64,000 bases of DNA from Nitrosococcus wardiae (GCF_004421105.1 NZ_CP038033.1:1445659-1509658); one strand, 5' to 3'; positions 43,959 to 52,373 are shown, counted from the stretch's first letter. The notes: a model not told the origin generated them from the sequence alone. Numbers and translations: made by a program.

Positions 43959-45227
43959 ATGCTTGACCTGCTCAATCTACCTGGCATTAAGCCGGTGGAT
44001 ATGTATAAAGAAAGCAAGGCGCTCATTATCGTGGCCGTACCAGAAACTGTTGAGGTTCCTGTTTGCGGGGATTGCAATATCCCGATGCACAAGCATGGCA
44101 CTCGCAAAAACAAGTTCTCGGATACGCCGCTGTATATGGAGCCGGTGCGCCTTGAAATTCAGCGCCCCCGCTTTCGCTGCGAATCTTGCGGCAAGATGGC
44201 GATGCCTGAACTGAGCTTTCTTGATGATAAGCGCCGCGCTACCAAACGCTTGGTGGACGTAATCCGACAACAGTGCCTGAGCATGACGTTCCGTGCTTTG
44301 GCAGAACAAACTGGTGTGGCTGTAAACACCGTCAAGAACATTGCGCACGACCTGATCGATGAGCTAGCCCAAACCGTTCGATATGAAACCCCAGTCATCA
44401 TGGGTATCGATGAGGTAAATCTTGCCGGTGGCTATCGCTGTGTCATTACCAACCTGGCGACCAATAACGTGTTCGATATGCTAGAGCACAGAACGCAGGA
44501 GCATTTGAAACCGTTCTTCAGGGAGTTGCCGGACAAAGATAAGGTGGAGTGGGTCTGCACTGATATGTGGAGGCCCTTCAAGCGATCCTTTGCGCAGTAT
44601 CTCCCGAATGCCAAGCTGGTCATCGACAAGTTTCACGTCGTCAAAATGGCTTCTGAAGCGCTGGAGGAAGAGCGCAAAAAGTATCAGTCACAATTGAGTA
44701 AAGAGCAGCGAATTTACGTCAAAAAATCCATACGCTGGCTGACTCTGAAGCGCCCCGAAAATCTGACACCCACAGAGCAAAAAGCGTTGCAGGTCGTGCG
44801 CCAGGCTATTCCAGAGCTTGCTGTCGCCTACGACTTCAAGGAAAGCTTCTTCGGGATTTACGATGAGCCTGATAAACAAAAGGCTCAGAATGCGTTTGAA
44901 GCCTGGGAGAACACTTTGCCTATGCAGGGACTACAGTCGTTCAGGAGATTGGCCAAAACAGTCCATAACCATCACGACGACATTTTTGCTTACTGGGATG
45001 CGCCATTCCCGATCATTAATGCCTATACCGAAGGGCTGAACGGGCTGATCAAGATGAGCAACCGTTTGGGTAGAGGCTATAGCTACCACATCATCCGAGC
45101 AAAGACGCTGTATTCAAAAGAAGCTCGGAAGGTCGGGACTGGTATTCGTGCTGGGCGTGAAAAGGTGGAGTATGGGCCTCACATACCGACACTCCTCAAG
45201 CAGGCGGAGAGCGGTGACCTGGATTAG
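43959..45227 (+). CDS. ISL3-family transposase
   Basis: 422 residues. A zinc-finger N-terminus (CGDCNIPMHKHG, then CESCGKMAMP) and a helix-turn-helix (LAEQTGVAVNTVKNIAHDLI) precede the DDE domain with Asp in MGIDEVNLAGG, Asp in CTDMWRPFKRS, and Glu in AYTEGLNGLIK. It appears intact. Placed four bases after hsdR, it is probably transcribed with the restriction genes, so transposition is tied to their expression. Confidence 0.93.
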   Translation: MLDLLNLPGIKPVDMYKESKALIIVAVPETVEVPVCGDCNIPMHKHGTRKNKFSDTPLYMEPVRLEIQRPRFRCESCGKMAMPELSFLDDKRRATKRLVDVIRQQCLSMTFRALAEQTGVAVNTVKNIAHDLIDELAQTVRYETPVIMGIDEVNLAGGYRCVITNLATNNVFDMLEHRTQEHLKPFFRELPDKDKVEWVCTDMWRPFKRSFAQYLPNAKLVIDKFHVVKMASEALEEERKKYQSQLSKEQRIYVKKSIRWLTLKRPENLTPTEQKALQVVRQAIPELAVAYDFKESFFGIYDEPDKQKAQNAFEAWENTLPMQGLQSFRRLAKTVHNHHDDIFAYWDAPFPIINAYTEGLNGLIKMSNRLGRGYSYHIIRAKTLYSKEARKVGTGIRAGREKVEYGPHIPTLLKQAESGDLD

Positions 45228-45348
45228 AAATACACTCTGGAATCAGAATCCAACCAAGTATTCATCAGTTGAATGTTTTAAAGAGTTACGAAATCCAACC
45301 AGGCATGCTCAACAAATAGAAGGATGTTCAGGGGTGGTGATTAGGAAA

Positions 45349-45373
45349 TTCCAACCCTGTTTTGCAAATAGCC
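45349..45373 (-). repeat. Right terminal inverted repeat of the ISL3 transposon
   Basis: Read on the minus strand: GGCTATTTGCAA, four bases, GGGTTGGAA. Two further TGGTTGGAT sites on the minus strand lie at about 45293-45300 and 45248-45256, so both ends carry several subterminal copies of the probable transposase-binding core. Confidence 0.9.
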
Positions 45374-45562
45374 CAAAAATCTTTAAATGCGGCAGAGGTA
45401 GAGTTAATTGGGTAGGCAGTAAAAATAGGCTGACCCACCCCTGGGCTAGCTTTTTCTTCATTCCTTGCCAGACAGGCACTATAAAAAAATGGGGTACAGG
45501 CGTGGGTAGATAAATATTTTTGAAATATAATTATTTTAAAATCAAAAAGTTAATATAAATAT
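45374..45562. other. Right-end sequence of the integrative element
   Basis: Starts with the target duplication CAAAAATC (45374-45381). Several TGGGTA/GACCCA-type motifs follow (about 45408, 45432, 45491 and 45501-45510), candidates for integrase arm sites. The last 50 bases are AT-rich. No gene is supported. Confidence 0.6.
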
Positions 45563-45577
45563 ATGGCGGAGAGGGCG
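45563..45577. repeat. Right attachment site (direct repeat)
   Basis: ATGGCGGAGAGGGCG, the right copy of the integration repeat, lying in the 3' end of the tRNA-Ser gene, which stays intact. Confidence 0.85.
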
Positions 45578-45655
45578 GGATTCGAACCCGCGTGGGCTGC
45601 AATAGCCCCAACCGATTTCGAGTCGGTGCCGTTGTGACCGCTTCGGTACCTCTCC
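45564..45655 (-). tRNA. tRNA-Ser, anticodon CGA
   Basis: A complete 92-base tRNA with encoded CCA. The acceptor stem GGAGAGG/CCTCTCC, D stem CCG/CGG, anticodon stem ACCGA/TCGGT with loop CTCGAAA (anticodon CGA, codon UCG), a long variable arm as expected for class II Ser tRNA, and a T arm GCGGG-TTCGAAT-CCCGC all fit. It is the integration target of the neighbouring element. Confidence 0.97.
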
Positions 45656-45709
45656 TTCACTTATATAGAATACCTGCTATAGGCAGTGAACACCAAGCGA
45701 TGTGCAAAG

Positions 45710-45735
45710 GGAGCCAGAAATGTCCTTCTGGCTCC
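45710..45735. terminator. Hairpin, possible terminator
   Basis: GGAGCCAGAA pairs perfectly with TTCTGGCTCC around a six-base loop. There is no T run, so it may act as an mRNA-end stabiliser or terminator for either the dsbA side or the tRNA side. Confidence 0.5.
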
Positions 45736-45792
45736 GGTGAGCTAAGAAGCCCTTAGAATCTTTTGATTGGGGGTTTCCCTTTCCATTTCAAT

Positions 45793-45873
45793 GGTGCGCA
45801 TTGCTAAGCTTTAGGCACCCTACAAAACTCCCGCTCAAAAATTTGGTGGATGCGCTGCGCTTATCCACCCTAC
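45793..45873. repeat. Two REP-like palindromic repeats
   Basis: The second unit, GGTGGATGCGCTGCGC plus TTATCCACC, and the first, GGTGCGCATTGC...GGCACC, are each palindromic and both end in CACCCTAC. Units of the type GTAGGGTGgataagcgcagcgcATCCACC are scattered through many proteobacterial genomes, so these look like members of a dispersed repeat family. Confidence 0.6.
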
Positions 45874-46038
45874 ACCACGACAAAACCTCGGGCTGTAGAA
45901 GATGTAACGGAACCCACCGTTGCTTGTTAATTCTCCTATATTCGCGTGCATTTGCGGCTAAAAGCCAGATCTAGAGTATCTCCCCTATCTATTTTTCTGG
46001 CTCCTGTCGGTCGGTTCGGGGGGTGCAACGAAAGCCAT

Positions 46039-46695
46039 CTATTTAGCAGCCGCAGTCTGGCTTGAAGGACCCCCTTGGGCGATGAGGTAGTCGACGACTT
46101 TAAGCATGTCCTCAAAGCTGCCCGCCATGCTGGCATCGGTGCGGTATTTACCATTGATAATCATCGCTGGAACGCCGGTAATTCCAGAGGTCCTGGTGAT
46201 AACGACAGCTTGTTGAACCTTGCCCTGGACGGCGAAAGATTCGAAGGTCTGCAAGAAGTCTTCTTTTGGAACTCCGAGGGTCGCAAAAAAATTTGCCACT
46301 TCTTGTTTGGTTTTGAGCGGGCGTTTTTCCAGATGGAGGGCATCGAATAAGGGGCGGTGGACTTTGTCCAGCACGCCCAATGCTTCGGCGGTATAGAAGG
46401 CTTGGGCATGAAGTAACCATGAGTCCCGAAATACCGCAGGGACCCGAATAAAGGCCACCTGCTCCGGTTGCGCTTCTGCCCACTGTTCCAGAAGGGGCTC
46501 AAAACGGTAACAGTGGGGGCAGCCATACCAAAACATCTCAACCACCTCTGTCTTCCCCGGTTGGAGGGGATGGAGGGGAGGGTTCACCGTTTTATAGTGC
46601 ACCCCCTCTGTGAAAGTCGAATCCGCCGCTGCCACCCATGGAGAGATAAGCAGTAGGGAAAGTGATAGGAGCAACCCGTGGGCAAATCGCAACAT
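46039..46695 (-). CDS. dsbA: Thiol:disulfide interchange protein DsbA
   Basis: 218 residues with a signal peptide (about 1-23), the thioredoxin-fold active site FWYGCPHCYRFEP (CPHC), and the cis-proline segment GVPAMIINGKY. It introduces disulfides into exported proteins. It follows the cytochrome c4 gene on the same strand, a neighbourhood conserved in gammaproteobacteria. The C-terminal tail (GGPSSQTAAAK) is extra. Confidence 0.95.
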   Translation of the reverse strand: MLRFAHGLLLSLSLLLISPWVAAADSTFTEGVHYKTVNPPLHPLQPGKTEVVEMFWYGCPHCYRFEPLLEQWAEAQPEQVAFIRVPAVFRDSWLLHAQAFYTAEALGVLDKVHRPLFDALHLEKRPLKTKQEVANFFATLGVPKEDFLQTFESFAVQGKVQQAVVITRTSGITGVPAMIINGKYRTDASMAGSFEDMLKVVDYLIAQGGPSSQTAAAK

Positions 46696-46731
46696 ATTTT
46701 AAGAGTCCCTCACAGTGAAAGAAGCCCGATG

Positions 46732-47355
46732 CTACTCTGCTGCGTGTAAACCTGACACGTAGTGGGAAACCGCAGTGATCTCTTCATCGGTCATTTTCTT
46801 TGCCGCCCCTCGCATCATCTCGTTCAGGTCGTTGGCACGTTCACCACTGCGGTAGCTCTTGAGTTGAGTCGCTATATATTGGGCATGCTGCCCTGAAAGG
46901 CGCGGCCAACTTGCTGCCGGGTTACCCTGACCCGCCGGCCCGTGGCAGGCCATGCAAGCGGGAACGCCGCTTTCTTTGTTGCCTTGCTGGTACACTTTCT
47001 CTCCCAGCTCAACATATTGCTCGGGGGTAGCGCCTTCGGCAATGGTTTGGCTAGAGTAATAGGCAGCCAGATTAGCCACATCTTCATCACTAAGGCTGGC
47101 CGCCATCGATGACATAATCGCGTTTACTCGAGCCCCAGACCGATAATCCTGTAACTGTTTTTTAAGATAAGTTGCGTGCTGGCCGGCAAGTTTGGGCCAC
47201 TCGGGGCTGGGGCTGTTGCCGTCAAGGCCATGGCAGCTTTGGCAGGGCATGGCTGTGGTTGCGCCAGCTTCCGGATCGCCGGTCACCATGACAGCGCCAG
47301 AAGAGGAGACAAATAGGATACAGGCAGCGGCAACTGCGAAACGTTTCAATATCAT
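46732..47355 (-). CDS. Cytochrome c4, diheme
   Basis: About 207 residues from ATG 47355 (MILKRFAVAAACILF...), chosen because it opens a signal peptide; the longer frame to 47427 adds 24 residues before it. Two heme sites, MPCQSCHG and PACMACHG, sit in two similar cytochrome domains, each followed by a Met-ligand region (VNAIMSSMAASL and ANDLNEMMRGAA). It carries electrons in the periplasm to terminal oxidases. dsbA lies 36 bases downstream. Confidence 0.93.
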   Translation of the reverse strand: MILKRFAVAAACILFVSSSGAVMVTGDPEAGATTAMPCQSCHGLDGNSPSPEWPKLAGQHATYLKKQLQDYRSGARVNAIMSSMAASLSDEDVANLAAYYSSQTIAEGATPEQYVELGEKVYQQGNKESGVPACMACHGPAGQGNPAASWPRLSGQHAQYIATQLKSYRSGERANDLNEMMRGAAKKMTDEEITAVSHYVSGLHAAE

Positions 47356-47519
47356 TAACAGATCCTCAGTTCTTGGTAATATTTGCAAAGATGACCACGC
47401 CAAAGCATCTTCAAAATTGGTGTGCATGCTACACTGCCTGGAAATATTTTTCTAGCCTGTTGCAGTGACCTAAAGGCAATATCTATGCCTTTGGAGCGCA
47501 GTGCTTTTTGAACTGGAGA

Positions 47520-48137
47520 ATGGCGATAAATCCTCTTTACCATAAGGCCCGTTATCAGGGGAGTGCCTACACTTTATCCCAGTTGCCTCCGGATAAGGGG
47601 ATGGAGGTGGCTTTTGCAGGACGCTCCAATGTAGGAAAATCAAGCGCTATCAATGCCATTACCAATATTAGGGGATTGGCGAGAACCAGCAAGACCCCCG
47701 GGCGCACTCAAATGATCAATTTTTTTCAGCTAGATGCCCGCCGCTGTCTGGTAGATCTCCCCGGTTATGGCTATGCCAAGGTGCCTGAGACGGTGAAACG
47801 GCAATGGCGGCAGACTCTAAGTAATTATCTAGAGTGGCGCCAGTCTTTGTGTGGCATCGTGTTGGTCATGGATATTCGGCGCCTCTTCCAGCCTTTTGAT
47901 CTCCAGATGTTGGAATGGTGCCGTGCCCGGGGTTTGCCGGTTTGTATATTGTTGACGAAGAGCGATAAGTTAAAGCGAGGGGCGGCAAAACAGGCCTTGG
48001 AGAAAGTAACAGCGCATCTGCAGGAAGCTTTTCCCGCGGCAAGGGCGCAGCTATTTTCTGCCCACAATCGGATCGGGGTTGAGGCCATCCAGGCCCAGTT
48101 AGATAGGTGGTTTGAATTGGATGGATCACCGCCATAA
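47520..48137 (+). CDS. engB: Ribosome biogenesis GTPase EngB (YihA/YsxC)
   Basis: 205 residues from ATG 47520; the TTG 12 bases upstream is in frame. GTPase motifs are G1 GRSNVGKSS, G2 TSKTPGRTQ, G3 DLPGYG and G4 LTKSD, and the length is normal for the family. It helps assemble the large ribosomal subunit. It is divergent from cytochrome c4 and convergent with polA, the common gammaproteobacterial order. Confidence 0.95.
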   Translation: MAINPLYHKARYQGSAYTLSQLPPDKGMEVAFAGRSNVGKSSAINAITNIRGLARTSKTPGRTQMINFFQLDARRCLVDLPGYGYAKVPETVKRQWRQTLSNYLEWRQSLCGIVLVMDIRRLFQPFDLQMLEWCRARGLPVCILLTKSDKLKRGAAKQALEKVTAHLQEAFPAARAQLFSAHNRIGVEAIQAQLDRWFELDGSPP

Positions 48138-48168
48138 AAAAGCCCCGGTTCAAGGGGAAAACCGGGGC
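48135..48168 (-). terminator. Intrinsic terminator of polA
   Basis: On the minus strand, GCCCCGGTT and AACCGGGGC form a 9-bp G/C-rich stem, followed by six T residues. It ends polA transcription; its location at the engB stop means it may also serve as a weak bidirectional terminator. Confidence 0.85.
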
Positions 48169-48176
48169 AATCGTTG

Positions 48177-48232
48177 GTCCGGCTTAGGGGGCTCCGGACC
48201 AAAGGATCATCCCGCCCAGGGAGGAGGGCGGG
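48177..48232. repeat. Two more hairpins between engB and polA
   Basis: GGTCCGG/CCGGACC (48177-48183, 48194-48200) and CCCGCCC/GGGCGGG (48211-48217, 48226-48232) follow the terminator. Enterics encode Spot 42 RNA in this same interval, but I see no sequence likeness and make no such claim. Confidence 0.5.
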
Positions 48233-48322
48233 AGAGTGCGACCTTTTTATGGTGCACTCACTTAGTTAAAGACCAACCCCCGAAGAGAAAGTTCAACAAA
48301 ATTTCCAAGCAGCGATTTTTTA

Positions 48323-51028
48323 TTAATGGGCTTCGTCCCAGTTGGTGCCGCTACCCATCTCTACAATGAGCGGCACCTTGAGTTGGGCGGCTCCGGCCAT
48401 GTTTTTCCGGATGGCTGCAGCAGTAGGGTCCAATTCCTCTTCGGCAACTTCAAATACCAGTTCATCGTGAACCTGCATGATCATGCGGGCATTGCCCCCC
48501 TGTTTTTGCAGCCACTGATCCGCACGAAGCATGGCCCGCTTGATAATATCTGCTGCCGTGCCTTGCATGGGGGCATTAATGGCCATGCGCTCGGCTTGGT
48601 TGCGACGTTGCGCTTGCCGGGAGTGGATTTCAGGGAGATAAAGACGCCGGCCGAAGAGGGTTTCCACATACCCTTTTTGGCGGGCTTGCTGGCATATGGC
48701 ATCCATATAGGCCTTAACGCCGGGGTAACGGTGAAAGTAGCGCTCTATGTAGTGTTGCGCGGCCCCGCGGCTGATTCCTAGTTGCTGGGCAAGACCATGG
48801 GCTGACATCCCATAGATCAGACCAAAATTGATGGCCTTGGCGCTGCGCCGCTGCTCTGGGGTCACCCCTTCCAGGGGAGTACGGAAAATTTCGGCGGCAG
48901 TCCGTTGGTGGATGTCTTCTCCCGCTTCGAAGGCAGCGAGCAGGCCTTCATCGTCGGAAAGATGGGCCATAATGCGCAGTTCAATCTGGGAGTAGTCGGC
49001 GGCCAGCAAGCAGTACCCTGGCGGGGCGATAAAGGCTTGGCGAATCCGTCGGCCTTCAGTACTGCGGATGGGGATGTTCTGTAAGTTGGGATCTGAAGAA
49101 GAGAGCCGTCCGGTGGCCGTGACCGCTTGATGGTAGGAGGTATGAACGCGTCCTGTATGGGGGTTGACTTGCAAAGGCAGGCGATCCGTATAGGTGGACT
49201 TAAGTTTGCTTAAGGTGCGATATTCGAGGAGCAATTGGGGAAGGGGATAATTAAGGGCCAGCTCTTGTAATACTGTCTCTGCCGTGGAGGGTTGTCCGGT
49301 AGGGGTTTTGCGGGTAATCGGCAGTTTCAGCTTATCGTAGAGGATGACCTGAATTTGCTTGGGCGAGGCGAGATTAAACGGTTCTCCGGCAAGCTCAAAG
49401 GCTTCTCGCTCAATTTTTTTTAGGCGTGCTGTGAGCTCCGCGCTATGGGCTTTAAGCTGGGCCACGTCTATCTGGACTCCGTTGCACTCCATGCGTGAAA
49501 GTACGGGGATAAGGGGAATTTCCAGCTCTTGGTAGAGACGGCAGAGAAGTTCCTCCTGTTGGAGACGGGGCCAGAAGTAGTGGTGAAGCTGGAGGCAGAT
49601 ATCGGCATCCTCCGCCGCATAGCAGGTGGCCGTGTCAATGGGAACCTGATTGAAGGCCAATTGCTTGGCCCCTTTGCCAGCCACTTCTTCATAGGAAATG
49701 GTGCTCCGTTGGAGGTACTTGAGGGCCAACGAATCCATATTGTGACGACTAGCGGTACTATGAAGGACATAAGACTCCAACATGGAGTCGTGGCGAATGC
49801 CCTCCAGCTCAATCCCATAATTGGCCAGCACATTGCGATCGAATTTGAGGTTTTGTCCCACTTTCCCCCGGTTCGAATCTTGTAGCAGGGGCTTGAGCCG
49901 TGCTAAAACCTGTTCACGGGCTAACTGGGGGGGGGCGGTGTCATAGTCATGACCTAGGGGGACATAAGCGGCCTCCTTTGGCTTGATAGCGAAAGAGAGG
50001 CCGACAATTTCAGCTTCTATGTAGTCCAAGCGGTTAGTTTCCAGGTCAAAGGCAAATAGTTCAGCGGTTTCCAAGCGTTTTATCCAGTGCTCGAAGTGTT
50101 CCTGGGAAAGTACCGTCTCATACAGGGGAGAGGAGTCCGTTGAGGTTTTAGGGAGTGGGTCGTGATCTTGCTCTTTTTCCAAGAGTTCCCGTAGCCAAGT
50201 CTTGAATTCCAGGGTGCTATACAGTTCCCGCAGCGTAGGGATATCGGGCGGCTGGCGTTGCAGGTCTTTAGGACCTAGTTCTAGGGAGAGATCCCGGCGA
50301 ACAGTGGCCAATTGTCTTGCTAAGGGAAGTTGGGCCAGATGGAGGCGTAGATTTTCCCCCACCTTGCCTTTGATTTCCTGGGCGTGAGCCATGATTTGGT
50401 CTAGATCGTGGTACTGGTCAAGCAGTTTGGCGGCCGTTTTGGGGCCTATTCCGGGGATACCGGGGATATTGTCTACCGGATCACCCACCAGTGCCAGGTA
50501 GTCGATAATTTGTTCTGGGAAAACATGAAACTTAGCTTTCACGCCGGCGGGATCCAGCTTGGACCGGTTCATACTGTTTACCAGGCTCACCTGGTGGTTG
50601 ACAAGCTGGGCCAAGTCTTTATCGCCACTAGAAATCAGGGTCTCTAGGTGTTGATCGGAGGCTTGTTGGGCTAAGGTGCCGATGACATCATCGGCTTCAA
50701 CCCCTTCCACACAGAGCAGAGGTAAGCCGAGGGCCTGGATAAGATCGTGGAGGGGGGGGATCTGGCAGGCAAGTTCCTCAGGCATGGGGGGACGATGGGC
50801 CTTGTACTGTTCAAACAGCTCATCGCGAAATGTTTTACCCTTGGCATCGAAAATGGCCGCTACGTATTGGGGCTGATACGCATCGAGCAGCTTGCGCAGC
50901 ATATTTATGACCCCGTAGACTGCCCCTGTAGGTTGGCCCTTAGACGTGGTTAAGGGAGGCAGCGCGTGGAAAGCGCGAAAGAGATAGGAGGAGCCGTCAA
51001 TTAGTATAAGAACTGAATTTTTTGCCAT
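48323..51028 (-). CDS. polA: DNA polymerase I
   Basis: 901 residues, full length. The N-terminal 5'-3' nuclease (LILIDGSSYLFRAFHA at the start, then GVEADDVIGTLA and SGDKDLAQLV) is followed by a 3'-5' exonuclease with the DxE site (FAFDLETNRLDY) and the family A polymerase (LLAADYSQIELRIMAHLSDD, the RRSAKAINFGLIYGMS O helix, and VHDELVFEV). It fills gaps in repair and removes Okazaki primers. A strong intrinsic terminator follows it. Confidence 0.98.
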   Translation of the reverse strand: MAKNSVLILIDGSSYLFRAFHALPPLTTSKGQPTGAVYGVINMLRKLLDAYQPQYVAAIFDAKGKTFRDELFEQYKAHRPPMPEELACQIPPLHDLIQALGLPLLCVEGVEADDVIGTLAQQASDQHLETLISSGDKDLAQLVNHQVSLVNSMNRSKLDPAGVKAKFHVFPEQIIDYLALVGDPVDNIPGIPGIGPKTAAKLLDQYHDLDQIMAHAQEIKGKVGENLRLHLAQLPLARQLATVRRDLSLELGPKDLQRQPPDIPTLRELYSTLEFKTWLRELLEKEQDHDPLPKTSTDSSPLYETVLSQEHFEHWIKRLETAELFAFDLETNRLDYIEAEIVGLSFAIKPKEAAYVPLGHDYDTAPPQLAREQVLARLKPLLQDSNRGKVGQNLKFDRNVLANYGIELEGIRHDSMLESYVLHSTASRHNMDSLALKYLQRSTISYEEVAGKGAKQLAFNQVPIDTATCYAAEDADICLQLHHYFWPRLQQEELLCRLYQELEIPLIPVLSRMECNGVQIDVAQLKAHSAELTARLKKIEREAFELAGEPFNLASPKQIQVILYDKLKLPITRKTPTGQPSTAETVLQELALNYPLPQLLLEYRTLSKLKSTYTDRLPLQVNPHTGRVHTSYHQAVTATGRLSSSDPNLQNIPIRSTEGRRIRQAFIAPPGYCLLAADYSQIELRIMAHLSDDEGLLAAFEAGEDIHQRTAAEIFRTPLEGVTPEQRRSAKAINFGLIYGMSAHGLAQQLGISRGAAQHYIERYFHRYPGVKAYMDAICQQARQKGYVETLFGRRLYLPEIHSRQAQRRNQAERMAINAPMQGTAADIIKRAMLRADQWLQKQGGNARMIMQVHDELVFEVAEEELDPTAAAIRKNMAGAAQLKVPLIVEMGSGTNWDEAH

Positions 51029-51092
51029 GTTTACTTTTAAATAAGGTTGATCAAAATAGCAAGGATTAATACCCCGAGATCAGGACACTTGA

Positions 51093-51818
51093 ATGGATAA
51101 ACAACATAAACGTTCTTTTGCCGAACGAACGGCTGTCAATGACTCTTTGCTTACTCGAGAGTCATGGAAAGTATTCCAAATCATGGCTGAATTCGTGGAA
51201 GGATTTGAACGTTTAGCCACTATCAAGCCTTCAGTCAGTATTTTTGGTTCAGCGCGTATGGTCCCTGGGCATCCCTATTATCAGCTAACTGAGGAGATTG
51301 CTCGGGCCCTATCTGACGCGGGGTTTAGTGTCATCAGTGGTGGTGGTCCTGGTCTTATGGAGGCCGCCAATAAAGGGGCTTTCATGGGGGCATCTCCCAG
51401 CGTAGGCCTCAATATTAGCCTGCCCCATGAGCAGGTGGCTAACGAATATCAGGATGTGGCGGTCAATTTCCGCCATTTTTTCTCCCGTAAGGTGATGTTT
51501 GTGAAATATGCTTCGGCCTACGTGGTGCTGCCGGGAGGGTTTGGAACCCTGGATGAGTTGGCAGAGATTCTAACTTTAGTGCAGACCGGTAAGTCGCGAC
51601 GTATCCCTATTCTCCTGGTGAGCTCATCCTTTTGGGCGGGATTAATGGATTGGTTTAAAAAACACCTAGTAGAGGAAGGGATGATCGATTCCCATGATCT
51701 GGATTTGTTTAAGGTATTAGACAAACCTCAAGAGGTCGTGGATGCTATCTTTAGCTATTATGAGAGTCGCGGCTTTGAGCCCTCGGCAGAAGAGCGTGAG
51801 CGACTGCTCGATCTGTAA
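51093..51818 (+). CDS. LOG-family Rossmann protein (second paralogue)
   Basis: 241 residues with SGGGPGLMEAANKGAF and [22 protein letters not shown]. It shares these motifs with the LOG protein at 558-1373 but has a shorter N-terminus and a different C-terminus. Enzymes of this family typically hydrolyse nucleotide monophosphates; the substrate is unknown. DUF2782 lies 22 bases downstream. Confidence 0.9.
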   Translation: MDKQHKRSFAERTAVNDSLLTRESWKVFQIMAEFVEGFERLATIKPSVSIFGSARMVPGHPYYQLTEEIARALSDAGFSVISGGGPGLMEAANKGAFMGASPSVGLNISLPHEQVANEYQDVAVNFRHFFSRKVMFVKYASAYVVLPGGFGTLDELAEILTLVQTGKSRRIPILLVSSSFWAGLMDWFKKHLVEEGMIDSHDLDLFKVLDKPQEVVDAIFSYYESRGFEPSAEERERLLDL

Positions 51819-51840
51819 GCAACATTTTAGAGAACAGCCT

Positions 51841-52194
51841 ATGCTTATTTCTTATAATAAGGTTTTGATTTATACACATTTCTTATGGCTTCTACTCGTC
51901 TCTACGCCGGTTTTGACAGAAGAGCCGGAAGATCTTTTGCCGCTCCCTGATTTGCCCTCCTTGCCTGAGCAGTCCGAAGTCATTGAGCCTGAAATTAGAA
52001 TCATTCAAAAGGGGGAGGACCTGGTGGAAGAGTATCGCCTCAATGGAAAACTCTATCAGATCAAGGTGACTCCTAGAATTGGTCCTCCCTATTATCTTGT
52101 GGATGCGGATGGTGACGGGGACTTTGATAAACGCTTTGAAGGACCCGTCGATTCCGGCATGCTGATCCCCAGTTGGGTGCTGTTTCGTTGGTAA
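51841..52194 (+). CDS. DUF2782 exported protein
   Basis: 117 residues from ATG 51841 with a signal peptide (about 1-25), then a Pro/Glu-rich linker and the conserved DUF2782 core (EEYRLNGKLYQIKVTP, IGPPYYLVDADGDGDFDKRF, IPSWVLFRW). Function unknown. DUF2782 genes commonly sit near polA in related bacteria. Confidence 0.85.
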   Translation: MLISYNKVLIYTHFLWLLLVSTPVLTEEPEDLLPLPDLPSLPEQSEVIEPEIRIIQKGEDLVEEYRLNGKLYQIKVTPRIGPPYYLVDADGDGDFDKRFEGPVDSGMLIPSWVLFRW

Positions 52195-52373
52195 AGTGTA
52201 GAGCCACCTGGTGAATGGAGGCACGGAGCTGAGAAGCCATTTTAAAAATAGGAATTTTGTGCTAAGACCCGGCGAGGTGCGCTTGAGAAGCGCAGTGTAT
52301 GCACTCATCCATGGGCATTCCAAAACGCGCCGTAACCCTGTATCGGCGCTAAAGGGCATTTTAAAACGGCTTG

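Larger units (their letters stand above)
37306..45373 (+). mobile_element. ISL3-family transposon carrying a type I R-M operon
   Basis: 8068 bp. Both ends begin GGCTATTTGCAA (left 37306-37317; right, inverted, 45373-45362), followed after four bases by [A/G]GGTTGGA. Each end is followed outward by the same eight bases, CAAAAATC (37298-37305 and 45374-45381), the target duplication length known for ISL3. Inside are hsdM, hsdS, hsdR and the ISL3 transposase, all on the plus strand with gaps or overlaps of four bases or fewer. All four genes look intact, so the unit could move as a whole. It is inserted in the integrative element close to its right attachment site. Confidence 0.92.
28690..45577. 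mobile_element. Integrative element in tRNA-Ser(CGA), satellite-like
   Basis: Bounded by the 15-bp direct repeat ATGGCGGAGAGGGCG at 28690-28704 and 45563-45577; the right copy is the 3' end of tRNA-Ser. It contains a tyrosine integrase next to the left end, an AlpA-like regulator, a DUF3631 ATPase, a terminase-small-subunit-like protein and small genes, but no capsid or tail genes. That set resembles phage-inducible chromosomal islands and P4-like satellites. A 10-bp repeat, CGTGGGTAGA, lies near each end (28838-28847, 45501-45510) and may be integrase arm sites. About half of the length is a nested ISL3 transposon with a type I R-M operon. Confidence 0.85.
45656..46038. other. Intergenic region with palindromic repeats
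   Basis: About 380 bases without a gene, between tRNA-Ser and dsbA. It holds a perfect 10-bp-stem hairpin at 45710-45735 and two palindromic REP-like units (45793-45823 and 45845-45873), described separately. Confidence 0.6.

Noticed and set aside
45793-45873. CRISPR-like repeats
   Set aside because: Only two palindromic units of differing sequence; no regular spacers and no cas genes. They fit REP-like repeats better.
48138-48322. Spot 42-type small RNA between polA and engB
   Set aside because: Position alone fits; the sequence shows only a polA terminator and two hairpins with no likeness I could recognise.
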